Shown here piece by piece: positions 27,101 through 36,227 of a DNA stretch of 64,000 nt. The stretch covers positions 1 to 64,000 of the forward strand of contig NZ_JAUXXE010000053.1 of the NCBI RefSeq assembly GCF_030681155.1. Reading direction: 5' to 3'. How positions within the stretch are numbered: the stretch's first letter is position 1; the number at the start of each line of letters is the position of its first letter. The position numbers and the translations under genes are program-made. Below the pieces are notes generated by a model, which was given only the letters and a program-made list of their open reading frames with translations, ran no database searches and had not been told where the DNA came from. Origin of the DNA: Phenylobacterium sp. (GTDB taxonomy: Bacteria; Pseudomonadota; Alphaproteobacteria; Caulobacterales; Caulobacteraceae).

Positions 27101-27575
27101 TCTCGAGGAGGTTCTGACCGGCGAAACGCCCGACGATCTGGCGTCTCTGACCGAACGCGCGCAGGTGCTCATTGCCGCGATCGACAAGCCGATGGTTGAT
27201 GATCCCGCCCAAGGGCTTTCGCCGGCCGAGCTCGCGGGCTGTGTGGCGCGCACCCTCGCCTTGCCCGAAATCGCCGAGCTTCGGCCGACCCTTGCGCCGG
27301 AGTTTCCGGTCTACGCCGCGGCGTTTGTCGATGATCTTGAACAGGCGACCGCAGGCATCGCCGACGCCCTCAGTTTTGGGCCTGATGGAACTCCGCGGGT
27401 CGTCATCGACTGGAAGAGCGATGTTCACCCAAGCCCAGAGATCATCGAGCACTACCGCGCCCAGGTCCGGAATTATCTGGATATGACCGGGACCGAACGG
27501 GGGCTGATCGTCCTCGTGACGTCGGGCGAAATCCTCACCGTTATGCCTTCGCCAGTCGCCGCGGTTGCGGCGTAG
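24171..27575 (+). CDS. UvrD-type helicase with C-terminal PD-(D/E)XK nuclease, AddA-like
   Basis: A 1134-residue helicase-nuclease. Superfamily 1 motifs in order: EAGAGSGKTAVMAG (Walker A, about 30), AVTFTELAASEL (Ia), LVDEFQDTDPLQ (II, about 390), GDPKQAIYRFRGAD (III, about 440), STNFRS (IV), TMHAAKGLEWPIVV (V, about 777) and WYVAATRARELL (VI, about 845). The C-terminus adds a RecB nuclease: RGLILHKLLEEVL (His), VIDWKSDV (DxK, about 1077) and QVRNYLDMTG. With the upstream gene it forms a complete AddAB-like set, with two nuclease sites and one active helicase. ATG 24171 overlaps the upstream stop by one base. A role in degrading phage DNA ends is inferred from the BREX context. Confidence 0.9.
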   Translation: MTVVTKDLRDDAARCNAIRVHDRSILVEAGAGSGKTAVMAGRIAVMLAEGIAPKSIAAVTFTELAASELLIRVRDFVSDLSAGQIPPELRIALLGGLSDAQKAHLATASAAIDEITCSTIHGFCQRLIKPYPVEADIDPGASVMDRNQADLAFIEIVETWLREQLSGGEGGIIAEMVLQNPGETVGLIHKIVANLRRRRTVSAAAVTPLAPHLQAFLAAADSFAEFIRTAPAVEEETATIAERFAEMAQALDEAPVAETPAGLVRLLVSQPHLDLCTKSGAFSAFKKKGKWVDAAKREGLAKADGEHLNTAAEGHYVACCEAWQTMLQNVASRVLADLIAQVQPVLHRFRDHKRSAALLDFDDLIFAARGLLRDHDDVRRALAARFAHVLVDEFQDTDPLQTEIFWRLCGEPPADGSTADWSAFQIRPGALFLVGDPKQAIYRFRGADVSAYVRARDAFLAQNPDSVLSISTNFRSCAPILTYVNERFETLLSSEGQPGFTALDPFHADRGEALCVAALDIAVADENGKATAEQQRDAEAEAVAEMCAHLIGSEMILDRRSGASRVCRPGDIALLAPTGSDLWRYEEALERHGIPVATQAGKGLFRRQEIQDLIALTRVLADRRDTLALGALLRGPLVGLTEEELLDIIWALPRSEDYPDALPRLDLGVDASSIEHALARATIEKLQALYRRTNSTTPHDLLSQAVDVMRVRPILLERHRGQAERALANVDLYLSLTSAFAVRGLRAFAETMTAAWTDESRAVEGRPDAQEEAIALYTMHAAKGLEWPIVVPVNTMTGIMAPESAVTDRDSDIFYCPVFGVRPVGYDDARDAEKAELDRERIRLWYVAATRARELLVLPRLDAAPSKSAWISLLDLSLGELPALDLSHLPPDMGAAPTGQSNLQTREAFAAEAAAIADHHSRLTWLAPSRDETSSGPVVTPEAAEIWAASDQGQPYGEAAPASIQGGRERGLILHKLLEEVLTGETPDDLASLTERAQVLIAAIDKPMVDDPAQGLSPAELAGCVARTLALPEIAELRPTLAPEFPVYAAAFVDDLEQATAGIADALSFGPDGTPRVVIDWKSDVHPSPEIIEHYRAQVRNYLDMTGTERGLIVLVTSGEILTVMPSPVAAVAA

Positions 27576-27865
27576 GCGGGCAACCGCGCCGGTGTCTATT
27601 GCATAGCGCCGATCGCAGGCAACGTCGTTCCCATTGCGGTAGCAATTCGGATCTCAGAGCGTCCTGCGCCGCACTTTTCTACGCGGACCTGTACGGCGAT
27701 CCGTTCGATCATCGGTGCACAAGACAGTCTATGCGCTTGAAATTGCTTCTTTTTTTCCATATAACTTAAGGTGTTAGGACAGCCGATGGACCCGCGGTTC
27801 TACGCCATTTTACGACGGATTTCGCCACCTTTCGCCAACTCACTGCACCGGATTCGCACCCCAAA
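27576..27865. other. Intergenic region between the defence island and the tyrosine integrase
   Basis: No coding sequence or RNA gene is evident. CAATTCGGA at 27643-27651 is identical to the 9 bases spanning the 3' end of tRNA-Asn and its flank (2340-2348) and could be a remnant of the other attachment site, though the match is short. An AT-rich stretch (27748-27770) is probably the promoter region of the integrase. Confidence 0.35.
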
Positions 27866-28933
27866 ATGGCCTCCATCCGCAAACAGAAATCCGGCGCCTG
27901 GCGCGCGCAGGTTCGACGCAAGGGCCAGTCCCTGAGCGAGACGTTTGTCCGCCACGCGGATGCGAAAGGCTGGGCGTTGGACGCCGAGCGGCAGATCGAT
28001 CGCGGCGAGACGCCTCTCGATGCTCGCATCGCCCGCATCCGCACCTTCGGCGAGCTCATCGACCTCCATATTGACGATATGTCGGAGGTGGGACGCGCGC
28101 CTGGGCGCACCAAGCACGCGACGCTCAGGATGCTGAAACGCAGTCTCGGCAAACTAAAGCTCGTGGAGGTTGGGCGCGAACGGCTCATCCAGTTCGGCCG
28201 GACGAGGGCCGCAGCAGGCGCCGGCCCAGTGACGGTGGGCATGGACATCGGGGTCGTTCGCCTGGTCCTGACCCACGCCGCCGCGGTTCATGGCCTGCCG
28301 GTGGCGGTGGAGCCCGTCGATCTGGCGAGGGTCGCGCTCACGCGCCTCGGGCTGGTGGGCAAGAGCAACGAACGCGATCGGCGGCCCACGGAGGAAGAGC
28401 TTGCGGCTCTGATCGCCTACTTCGACGCCAATGACCGCATCACCATGCCGATGAGCCGGATCGTCAAGTTCGCGATCGCCACGGCGATGCGTCAGGAGGA
28501 AATCTGCCGCGTCACCTGGAGCGATCTCAATACGCGCACCAAGATGCTGATGATCCGCGACCGCAAGGATCCGCGCCAGAAGAAGGGGAACGACCAGCGC
28601 ATCCCCCTACTCTCCATCTCGGGCTATGACGCGATGGGCCTGATCGAGGAGCAACGCTCCCTCCGCACGAACGATGATGACCGGATCTTCCCGTTCAATC
28701 ACCGCTCGATCAGCAGCAGGTTCACGCGCAGTTGCCAGGAACTGGACATCCAGGATCTGCACTTCCACGACCTTCGACACGAAGGCACCAGCCGGCTCTT
28801 CGAGGCGGGATTTCAGATTCAACAGGTCGCGCTCGTCACCGGGCACAAGGATTGGAAGATGTTGCGGCGCTACACCCACATCCGTCCCGAAGCGCTGCAC
28901 GACCTCGTGCCGAGATACGCAGCCCAGGGCTAG
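27866..28933 (+). CDS. Tyrosine-type site-specific integrase
   Basis: A 355-residue phage/ICE-type integrase. The N-terminal arm-binding segment (MASIRKQKSGAWRAQVRRKG) and core-binding SAM-like region come first. The catalytic domain contains the first Arg (AMRQEEICRVTW, about 210), HFHDLRHEG (H-x-x-R, about 302-305), GHKDWKMLRRYTHI (His, then the nucleophile Tyr at about 335). All catalytic residues are present. There is no tRNA next to it in the window. It lies immediately upstream of a HigBA pair and may be the integrase of a second element that extends rightward to the trb genes. Confidence 0.93.
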   Translation: MASIRKQKSGAWRAQVRRKGQSLSETFVRHADAKGWALDAERQIDRGETPLDARIARIRTFGELIDLHIDDMSEVGRAPGRTKHATLRMLKRSLGKLKLVEVGRERLIQFGRTRAAAGAGPVTVGMDIGVVRLVLTHAAAVHGLPVAVEPVDLARVALTRLGLVGKSNERDRRPTEEELAALIAYFDANDRITMPMSRIVKFAIATAMRQEEICRVTWSDLNTRTKMLMIRDRKDPRQKKGNDQRIPLLSISGYDAMGLIEEQRSLRTNDDDRIFPFNHRSISSRFTRSCQELDIQDLHFHDLRHEGTSRLFEAGFQIQQVALVTGHKDWKMLRRYTHIRPEALHDLVPRYAAQG

Positions 28934-28937
28934 GCTC

Positions 28938-28952
28938 TTCCCGAAATGGGAA
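28938..28952. promoter_or_regulatory. HigA operator box 1
   Basis: TTCCCGAAATGGGAA: 5-bp inverted-repeat arms around 5 bases, 47 bases before higB. It matches box 2, with centres 26 bases apart. Confidence 0.65.
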
Positions 28953-28961
28953 ATTTGTCTT

Positions 28962-28980
28962 GCTTCCCAAATTGGGAAGC
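28962..28980. promoter_or_regulatory. HigA operator box 2
   Basis: GCTTCCCAAATTGGGAAGC: perfect 7-bp arms around 5 bases, ending 18 bases before the higB start. Together with box 1 it forms a two-box operator for autoregulation of the toxin-antitoxin operon. Confidence 0.7.
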
Positions 28981-28998
28981 GCTAGAGGTGATTTGAAC

Positions 28999-29292
28999 AT
29001 GAATGTGGTCGCCTTGCGGACGCTGCAGGCGTTTTGGAATCGCCACCCCAACGCCAGGGGACCTTTGACGACATGGTACAGGCTCACACGAGCTGCGCAG
29101 TGGTCGACGCCCCAGGATGTGAGGGAGAGCTTCGGCTCCGCTGATTTCTTGGCTGATAATCGCGTCGTGTTCGACGTCGGCGGGAATAACTATCGGGTCG
29201 TTGTCCGCGTGTCTTACCGCTTCAAGCAAGTGCTCGTGAAGTTTGTGGGCACCCACGCCGAGTACGATCGTATCGACGCCGCGTCGATCTAG
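28999..29292 (+). CDS. higB: HigB-type mRNA interferase toxin
   Basis: A 97-residue HigB (RelE superfamily), which cleaves mRNA on the ribosome. Family landmarks are the N-terminal helix MNVVALRTLQAFWNRHP, FLADNRVVFDVGGNNYRVVV and the C-terminal VLVKFVGTHAEYDRID. It is full length for the family. ATG 28999 was chosen because longer in-frame readings would overlap the integrase. The toxin precedes the antitoxin, the usual order for hig operons, and follows two palindromic operator boxes. Confidence 0.93.
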   Translation: MNVVALRTLQAFWNRHPNARGPLTTWYRLTRAAQWSTPQDVRESFGSADFLADNRVVFDVGGNNYRVVVRVSYRFKQVLVKFVGTHAEYDRIDAASI

Positions 29293-29318
29293 TGAACGCA
29301 TGGCTTAAGGAGGCCAGC

Positions 29319-29681
29319 ATGAGTTTGGACACTACCCTGCGCCCGCTTCGCAGCGAGGCCGATTACGATGCGGCCCTCCGCGAGTTCGAGAGCTATTTCG
29401 ACCAGGAGCCCGAGCCCGACACGGAAGCTGCCTATCGGTTTGAAGTCCTCGGCCTGCTGTTGGCGAAGTACGAGGAGGATCACTATCCGGTCGAGCCGCA
29501 GGATCCTGCGAAGGCCTTGGTCCAGATCATGGAAACCAAGGGGAAGACCCAGTCCGATCTAGCCGCCATCGTCGGCGCGCCGAGAGCCTCAGAAATCCTG
29601 AGAGGCAAGCGGTCGCTTTCGCTCGACCATATCCGCCAACTTCGTGCGCATTGGGGCGTCCCGGCGGATGCCCTGATCTAA
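29319..29681 (+). CDS. higA: HigA-type antitoxin with C-terminal XRE helix-turn-helix
   Basis: A 120-residue antitoxin. The N-terminal part (LRSEADYDAALREFESYFDQEP) is the HigB-neutralising region. The C-terminal XRE domain (KGKTQSDLAAIVGAPRASEILRGKRSLSLDHIRQL) binds DNA, most likely the two TTCCC/GGGAA boxes upstream of higB. ATG 29319 follows a strong AAGGAGG site. It starts 26 bases after higB and would stabilise the adjoining mobile DNA. Confidence 0.93.
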   Translation: MSLDTTLRPLRSEADYDAALREFESYFDQEPEPDTEAAYRFEVLGLLLAKYEEDHYPVEPQDPAKALVQIMETKGKTQSDLAAIVGAPRASEILRGKRSLSLDHIRQLRAHWGVPADALI

Positions 29682-29787
29682 GCCATCGGGCCTCCTCCCT
29701 CCGCCGCGCCTGGGGCGTAAACCGCAACCGGATTTCGACCGTTTTGGCGCTCACCCGTTAGAACGGCGGAGCATCCTTCGGTAGGCG

Positions 29788-30993
29788 CTAGTCGATGAAG
29801 AAGCCTTGCAGAGCCGGACGCAAATAGTCATCGCCAAGCTCGGACGTCTTGATTGACCGGGATGCGTGCCTGGCGAGCGCGGCTACGCTTAGCAGGTAGT
29901 GACCGGCCAGATTGGGGTCCACTTGGCGGATTGATCCATCGCGCATTCCCTCCAGGAGGACATCCGACATCGACCGAACCGCCCGCAGCAAGTGCACACG
30001 GCGCGAACGGTGTGCAGAAGCGCCCTCCTCTCCCCAGATCGTTCCAGGCGCCAGGAGTGCTTCACCCCCAGTCTTGGCTTGGCGGCTAGCCAAAGTCGTC
30101 ATGGCCATGGCGACGCGCTCGATGCCGTCGATCAAGTTTGAGGCCTTCAGATTTGCATCCTTCACCTGGTCCAAGGTCCGCTCGGCGCAGGCCGCCATGA
30201 TTTCGTCCTTGCTGTCCAGGTGATGATAGAGGGACCCCTTGGTCAGGCCGACCCGGGCGGGGATCTTATCGACCGATGCGCCGCGCAGGCCTACTTGGTT
30301 GATCAATCCCGTCGCGGCCGCCAGCAGTTGATCGCGCGTATCGCCGGGCGGGTGGTCCGCAAATTGGCCTTCGGGAAACGAGAAGGGTTCGGTCGACAGG
30401 CCATTCAGCATCAGATCGGCGAGTCCGGCCGCGGCCCTTGGGTAGTCTTCCGGGTCATATTGCCAAAGCCAAGCATCGCTCCAGGCGAGCAGTCCAATCG
30501 TAAGCTCGGACAGCAACGCTCGCCGCGGCGCGGACATCCAAGGCCACTCGGCATCTCCCAGGAGCGCCGCGAGATGGTCGGCCGCGCGCTGTCGCGAAGA
30601 CTGCGCGACATCAGCCTGCCCCTCTGCGCGCTCAGGAAATTCTGTGAGGTCTAGAAGGGGTGGCAGACCGCGCTCAGCGATCCGCCTGCGCGCAATGAAG
30701 AAGGCCTCGATGAACTTGCGCAGACGCTCTGGTGGCGTTGGCGCCCCCTGCGCAATCGACAGGAGTTCCTCGTAGCGCTCCACGGCGTCCAGCAACACCG
30801 CCGTCAGCAGGTCCTCCTTCTTGTTGAAGTAATAGGTCAGGCTGACAGGATGCAGCTTCATCTCCCGAGCGACGGCTGCGAGGCTGAAGTCGTCCTGTCC
30901 CTTGCGCGCGAACACCTTGCTGGCGGCGGCGAGGATGCTGCCGTACCGCATCTGGTACCGCGCCGTACGGTCTATGCCGGAAGGTTGCCTCAT
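29788..30993 (-). CDS. Double TetR-family regulator (two TetR domains in one protein)
   Basis: A 401-residue protein with two complete TetR units. The first helix-turn-helix is AAVAREMKLHPVSLTYYFNKKEDLL (near residue 40) and the second VDKIPARVGLTKGSLYHHLDSKDEI (near residue 240), each followed by a helical ligand-type domain. Ordinary TetR proteins are about 200 residues and dimerise; this one is a fused pair. ATG 30993 starts MRQPSGIDR; longer readings upstream overlap the SDR gene. It follows the SDR by 34 bases on the same strand, so the SDR and the regulator are probably co-transcribed. Confidence 0.9.
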   Translation of the reverse strand: MRQPSGIDRTARYQMRYGSILAAASKVFARKGQDDFSLAAVAREMKLHPVSLTYYFNKKEDLLTAVLLDAVERYEELLSIAQGAPTPPERLRKFIEAFFIARRRIAERGLPPLLDLTEFPERAEGQADVAQSSRQRAADHLAALLGDAEWPWMSAPRRALLSELTIGLLAWSDAWLWQYDPEDYPRAAAGLADLMLNGLSTEPFSFPEGQFADHPPGDTRDQLLAAATGLINQVGLRGASVDKIPARVGLTKGSLYHHLDSKDEIMAACAERTLDQVKDANLKASNLIDGIERVAMAMTTLASRQAKTGGEALLAPGTIWGEEGASAHRSRRVHLLRAVRSMSDVLLEGMRDGSIRQVDPNLAGHYLLSVAALARHASRSIKTSELGDDYLRPALQGFFID

Positions 30994-31027
30994 TCTGGCG
31001 CGTGGAGCGAGCGGCGAGCGGTCGGTC

Positions 31028-31900
31028 TCACGCCATCCCGTCGGCCCGCGCGGGCTCAGGTGACTGCTGAGGTTCCAGCAGGTCCTGGAACGGCGAGCGG
31101 ACGTCGGGATCCCAGCTGTGGCGAGCGCCGATGGTGATGCCGCCATCGACGACAAGGTGAACGCCCGTCACGAACGCCGCAGCGTCAGACGCCAGGTAAA
31201 GCGCGGCCTCCGCTATGTCGCTTGGAAGGCCTGGTCGCCCGATCGGCTGCACAGCGCCACCGCTGTGGGCGAGCATGTCGGCCATCTGATCTGCGACCGC
31301 CCGTGAAAGGCCGCGAGATGTCCCGAAAATCGAGGTCGCCGTCAGGCCCGGGCAAATGGCGTTCACACGGATGCCTTGCGGAGAAAGCTGAGCAGCGGCG
31401 AGCCGGCTCATGTGAATTACGCTGGCCTTCGCACTCGAATAGGCGATCGGACCGAACCCTGCCTGGAGACCGGCAACGGACGCCGTATTGATGATCGAGC
31501 CTCCCCCTCGCGCGCGCATGAAGGGGATCGCATGCTTCATGCCGAGAGCAGGCCCCCTCACCAAAAGATCGAAAATCCAACTCCACTGCTCGGCGTCTAT
31601 CGTCGCCAGCGACCGCATGCCATCGGAAACCCCAGCGTTGTTGAAAAGGATGTCGAGGCCGCCGAAGGCGTCCCGCGCGAGGGTCATGACCCGGGCGAGA
31701 TCGGCCTCGCTCGTTACATCGCAGTGGGTGTAGAGGAGCTTGTCGCGAAAGCGCTCCTCAAGCTTGGCCGCCTTGTCGTCCTGAATGTCGGCCACGATGA
31801 CATCTGCGCCCTCCGCCACAAAGAGTTCGACGGCGCCGAGCCCGATCCCGGAGGCTCCGCCCGTGATGACAGCGACCTTACCCGCCAGCCTGTTGCCCAT
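31028..31900 (-). CDS. Short-chain dehydrogenase/reductase
   Basis: A 290-residue classical SDR, NAD(P)-dependent. TGGASGIG (cofactor loop, residues 14-21), NNAGVSD, Ser in NTASVAG and the catalytic YSSAK are all present. VADIQDD after the second strand ends in Asp, which favours NAD. It would oxidise a secondary alcohol or reduce a ketone in the catabolic pathway; the substrate is not evident. ATG 31900 has GGGAGCGGGAT upstream. The promoter region contains two TTCGAAC-type inverted repeats. Confidence 0.88.
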   Translation of the reverse strand: MGNRLAGKVAVITGGASGIGLGAVELFVAEGADVIVADIQDDKAAKLEERFRDKLLYTHCDVTSEADLARVMTLARDAFGGLDILFNNAGVSDGMRSLATIDAEQWSWIFDLLVRGPALGMKHAIPFMRARGGGSIINTASVAGLQAGFGPIAYSSAKASVIHMSRLAAAQLSPQGIRVNAICPGLTATSIFGTSRGLSRAVADQMADMLAHSGGAVQPIGRPGLPSDIAEAALYLASDAAAFVTGVHLVVDGGITIGARHSWDPDVRSPFQDLLEPQQSPEPARADGMA

Positions 31901-31936
31901 ATCCCGCTCCCATTGGGTTTCGGATGAGGGTTAGGG

Positions 31937-31953
31937 TTGGAACACCGTTCGAA
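31937..31953. promoter_or_regulatory. Inverted-repeat site TTGGAAC-N3-GTTCGAA upstream of the SDR
   Basis: Located 37 bases before the SDR start. Same architecture as 32063-32079, 53719-53735 and 56099-56115: two TTCGAAC-like half-sites separated by 3 bases. Probably a binding site of one of the TetR regulators. Confidence 0.5.
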
Positions 31954-32062
31954 TAGGGCGAGCTTTCAAATATGCCGCGATAATCTAGCCACAGGCCTAA
32001 GCAGAGACTTTCCGATATCAGGTTCGAACGGAACATCCCCACAGAATGGTGACATTTCCGTT

Positions 32063-32079
32063 TTCGAACTACGTTCGAA
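32063..32079. promoter_or_regulatory. Perfect inverted-repeat site TTCGAAC-TAC-GTTCGAA
   Basis: 7-bp arms with a 3-base spacer; the best example of the motif in the window. It lies about 165 bases upstream of the SDR start. Confidence 0.6.
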
Positions 32080-32232
32080 CCGCTTGAATTCTACTCGCGC
32101 GACCGTTTCCACGCGCTTCTTTCATTGAACAGCGGACAGCACCCATCTGTTCGCGCATTTTATTACTTCTATTTTTCACGGCTAGGGCGCGCTCGTCCTG
32201 TTCGCAGGCGAGCGCGTCCACTTTCGGGCTGA

Positions 32233-33168
32233 TCAAGCCAAGGCGGCTCGCAAGCGAGCCGCAGTCTCCTGAGCCGCCGCCTCCACCGCAGGAGAGACGT
32301 CGCCAAGCAGATAGAAGTCGTGAATGAGCTCGGGAAAGGCGAGATGCTCTGCAACAACCCCGTCCGCGACCAGGCGCTCGACGTAAGCCTCCCCCTCATC
32401 CTTCAGGGGATCATATCCCGCCGTCACGACCAGGGCCTGCGGCGCGCCAATGAGGCGATCCTGAAGATGGAGGTAGGTGCGCGCAGCGTCTGGATGGCTT
32501 TTGGCGGCAAGCACCTCCTCGAACCAGGCCAAACCTGCCTTGGTGAGCACCGGGCCGTCCAGGTCTCGCCGCGAGGCCGTCTCCGAGGCCGGCCAGGTCA
32601 CCGGATAGAGTAGGAGCTGGAAGGCGAGACGCCGATCAGCGTCATCTCTCAGATCTAGGGCGACAGAGGCCGCGAGATTACCGCCTGCCGAACACCCGCC
32701 GATCGCGATTTTCGTCGGATCCACGCCGATCTCGTCGGCATGATCAAACGCCCAGACCGTCGCGGCGAGGGCATCGTCATGGGCAGCGGGGAACGGGTGC
32801 TCAGGCGCCAGGCGATAGTCCACCGCAAGAACACGAAGCCCCGCATAGCTCGCCAGCCGGCGGCAATGCCCGTCATGGCTTTCGAGATCGCCGACGACGA
32901 AACCTCCACCGTGGAAATAGATCAGCGCTGCAGACGGGTCGGCGCATCCTTCGGGGACATAGAGACGCGCCGGGATCAGATCCGCCCCCCCGGCGACCTG
33001 CAGGTCGAAAGCTCGCACATCCTTTGGGGCGGAGAGGTTCACGCCCTGGCGCTGGGCGCGATAGCCCGCGCGCATTTGCTCGGGCGGGATTGTCCCGGCC
33101 ACCGGGCGCGGCTGCGACGCGGCGGCGACGGCCTGACGATCCAACATGTCACGAATGGCGACGTCCAT
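32233..33168 (-). CDS. Alpha/beta hydrolase (hormone-sensitive-lipase-type esterase)
   Basis: A 311-residue esterase of the HSL/GDXG family. The oxyanion motif is YFHGGGFVVGD, the nucleophile Ser lies in GGCSAGGNL, the acid is probably the Asp in TAGYDPLKDEG, and the His is in LIHDFYL. It hydrolyses carboxyl esters in the cytoplasm. It follows the aldehyde dehydrogenase by 64 bases, across a strong hairpin. ATG 33168 has CGGAGGAAC upstream. Confidence 0.92.
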   Translation of the reverse strand: MDVAIRDMLDRQAVAAASQPRPVAGTIPPEQMRAGYRAQRQGVNLSAPKDVRAFDLQVAGGADLIPARLYVPEGCADPSAALIYFHGGGFVVGDLESHDGHCRRLASYAGLRVLAVDYRLAPEHPFPAAHDDALAATVWAFDHADEIGVDPTKIAIGGCSAGGNLAASVALDLRDDADRRLAFQLLLYPVTWPASETASRRDLDGPVLTKAGLAWFEEVLAAKSHPDAARTYLHLQDRLIGAPQALVVTAGYDPLKDEGEAYVERLVADGVVAEHLAFPELIHDFYLLGDVSPAVEAAAQETAARLRAALA

Positions 33169-33196
33169 GCAGTTCCTCCGTCGGCTCGACAGGATT

Positions 33197-33220
33197 GGCG
33201 GGTGGTCGAAACCACCCGCC
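33197..33220 (-). terminator. Hairpin with a UUCG loop between aldehyde dehydrogenase and esterase genes
   Basis: A perfect 10-bp stem (GGCGGGTGGT pairs with ACCACCCGCC). On the minus-strand RNA the loop is UUCG, a very stable tetraloop. No T-run follows, so it is more likely a 3'-end stabiliser or attenuator within the operon than a full terminator. Confidence 0.5.
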
Positions 33221-33232
33221 CCAGCCGTCTTC

Positions 33233-34672
<1,440 letters not shown>

Positions 34673-34724
34673 CTCAGGCGCCTTTCGAGATTGGTTGTCG
34701 TTGAGGGCGGAAGGCGGACCGGGA

Positions 34725-35807
34725 TCAGTCGAAGACGATCACCGAGCGGGCAAGTTCGCCCTTTTTCATGTCGGCGAAACCTTCGTTGACCTGGTCTAGC
34801 TTGATACGCTGGGAGATCATCTCGTCCAGCTTCAGCCTGCCCGACATGTAGAAGTCGACCAGCCGCGGCATGTCCACCGGGAAGCGGTTGGAGCCCATCA
34901 TCGAACCCTGAATCCGCTTCTCGCCAAGGAACGCAGCCCCCATCAATGACACCATCTGCCCAGGGGCGATCATGCCGATGATGTTGGCCGTGCCGCCGCG
35001 CCGAAGCATGTTGAACGCTTGCTCGGCGGTCTTCGACAAGCCGATGGCCTCGAAGGAGTGATGGACACCGCCCTTGGTCATCTCAAGAACTTCCTTCACG
35101 GCGTCGGTCTGCGACGCATCGATGAAGTCGGTCGCTCCGAAAGCCTTCGCCAGATTGCTTTTCGACGCCACCATGTCGATGGCGATGACTCTCCCCGCAC
35201 CGGCGATGGCCGCGCCGTTCACGGCGGCAAGGCCGACACCGCCGAGCCCGATCACGGCGACTGTCTCGCCTGGCCGAACCTTCGAGGTGTGCATCGCCGC
35301 TCCGACACCGGTCATTACCGAGCAACCGATCAGGGCGGCGCGGTCGAGCGGCATATCTTTGCGGATTGCGACGCAGGCATGCTCGTGGATCAGCATCTGC
35401 TCGGCGAAGGACGAGAGGTTGAGATACTGCGCCATCGGTCCAGTGGCCGACGACAGCCGCGGCTCTTCATCGGGCCGGCGCTTGGTGTCCGGCGACACGC
35501 AAAGCGACAGGTGGCCGGTAAGGCAGGATTCACAGTGACCGCAGTAGGCTGACAGGCATGTGATCACGTGGTCGCCCACCTGGACGGTACGCACTTCCGA
35601 GCCGACGGCCTCAACGACGCCGGCGCTCTCATGGCCGAGCACCGCCGGCAAGATGGTGGGATAGGACCCTTCGATGAAGTGCAGGTCGGAGTGGCAAAGG
35701 CCCGCCGCGGCGGTTCGGATCAGCACCTCGTGCGGGCCCGGCTTGTTGATCTGAACGTCTTCGACCTGGAGCGGCTTACCCACTTCACGAAATACAGCAG
35801 CTTTCAT
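34725..35807 (-). CDS. Zinc-dependent alcohol dehydrogenase (MDR family)
   Basis: A 360-residue medium-chain dehydrogenase. Catalytic zinc ligands: GLCHSDLH (Cys) and GHESAGVVE (His-Glu). The structural zinc site is CGHCESCLTGHLSLC. The cofactor fold is GLGGVGLAAVNG, with Asp in AIDMVASK favouring NAD. It oxidises a primary alcohol to the aldehyde for the downstream aldehyde dehydrogenase; a product of the CYP153-type hydroxylase is a plausible substrate. ATG 35807 has CGGAGGA upstream. Confidence 0.93.
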   Translation of the reverse strand: MKAAVFREVGKPLQVEDVQINKPGPHEVLIRTAAAGLCHSDLHFIEGSYPTILPAVLGHESAGVVEAVGSEVRTVQVGDHVITCLSAYCGHCESCLTGHLSLCVSPDTKRRPDEEPRLSSATGPMAQYLNLSSFAEQMLIHEHACVAIRKDMPLDRAALIGCSVMTGVGAAMHTSKVRPGETVAVIGLGGVGLAAVNGAAIAGAGRVIAIDMVASKSNLAKAFGATDFIDASQTDAVKEVLEMTKGGVHHSFEAIGLSKTAEQAFNMLRRGGTANIIGMIAPGQMVSLMGAAFLGEKRIQGSMMGSNRFPVDMPRLVDFYMSGRLKLDEMISQRIKLDQVNEGFADMKKGELARSVIVFD

Positions 35808-36093
35808 CGCGTATCCTCCGGACGCCCGGCCAACCGGGCTTCGTTTCTAACTGTTTGTGTGAGCTGACCTGGAGCGGGCGGCCGGAACTGCGCGAGGCGA
35901 ATGGCGGCCCAAGCGCCGAGCTTCAACATGATCCGCCACTCGTCTCTCCCCACCCCGAGCCTTGTCGGCTCCGTCTGACCACTCCACAAAACTCGGCAAG
36001 CCGAGTTCGAAGGGCCTATGGCGAAGCGACGCCTTCCCGCCCCCAGATGCGAGGGTCGCGGGACGTCTAGTTTTCGCCTCATCGGCAAGTTCA

Positions 36094-36107
36094 GGCGTTC
36101 GAACGCC
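36094..36107. promoter_or_regulatory. 14-bp palindrome GGCGTTCGAACGCC
   Basis: A perfect palindrome in the region between the alcohol dehydrogenase and a TetR gene. It contains the TTCGAA core shared with other promoters here, but not the 3-base-spaced arrangement. Confidence 0.45.
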
Positions 36108-36227
36108 ATTCTACAATTGGAAAAACACCGGCCGCTTTTCGGCTGCGATTCCACTTCTCAAATCGTGTTCGAAGGATCGGGATTGCTGCGCGCGCCATGG
36201 TTGGCGCGGCCTTCCCAAACCGAACTC

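Larger units (their letters stand above)
31901..32232. other. Regulatory intergenic region upstream of the SDR
   Basis: 332 bases without a gene. It is AT-richer than its surroundings and holds three TTCGAA-containing sites (31937-31953, 32022-32029, 32063-32079), listed separately where symmetric. The stop of the esterase gene lies at its right edge. Confidence 0.6.

Noticed and set aside
27800-27812. ATTTTACGA near the integrase, resembling the long-spaced motif at 45 and 46 kb
   Set aside because: No matching TCGTAA arm follows at the 23-base spacing, so it is probably chance.
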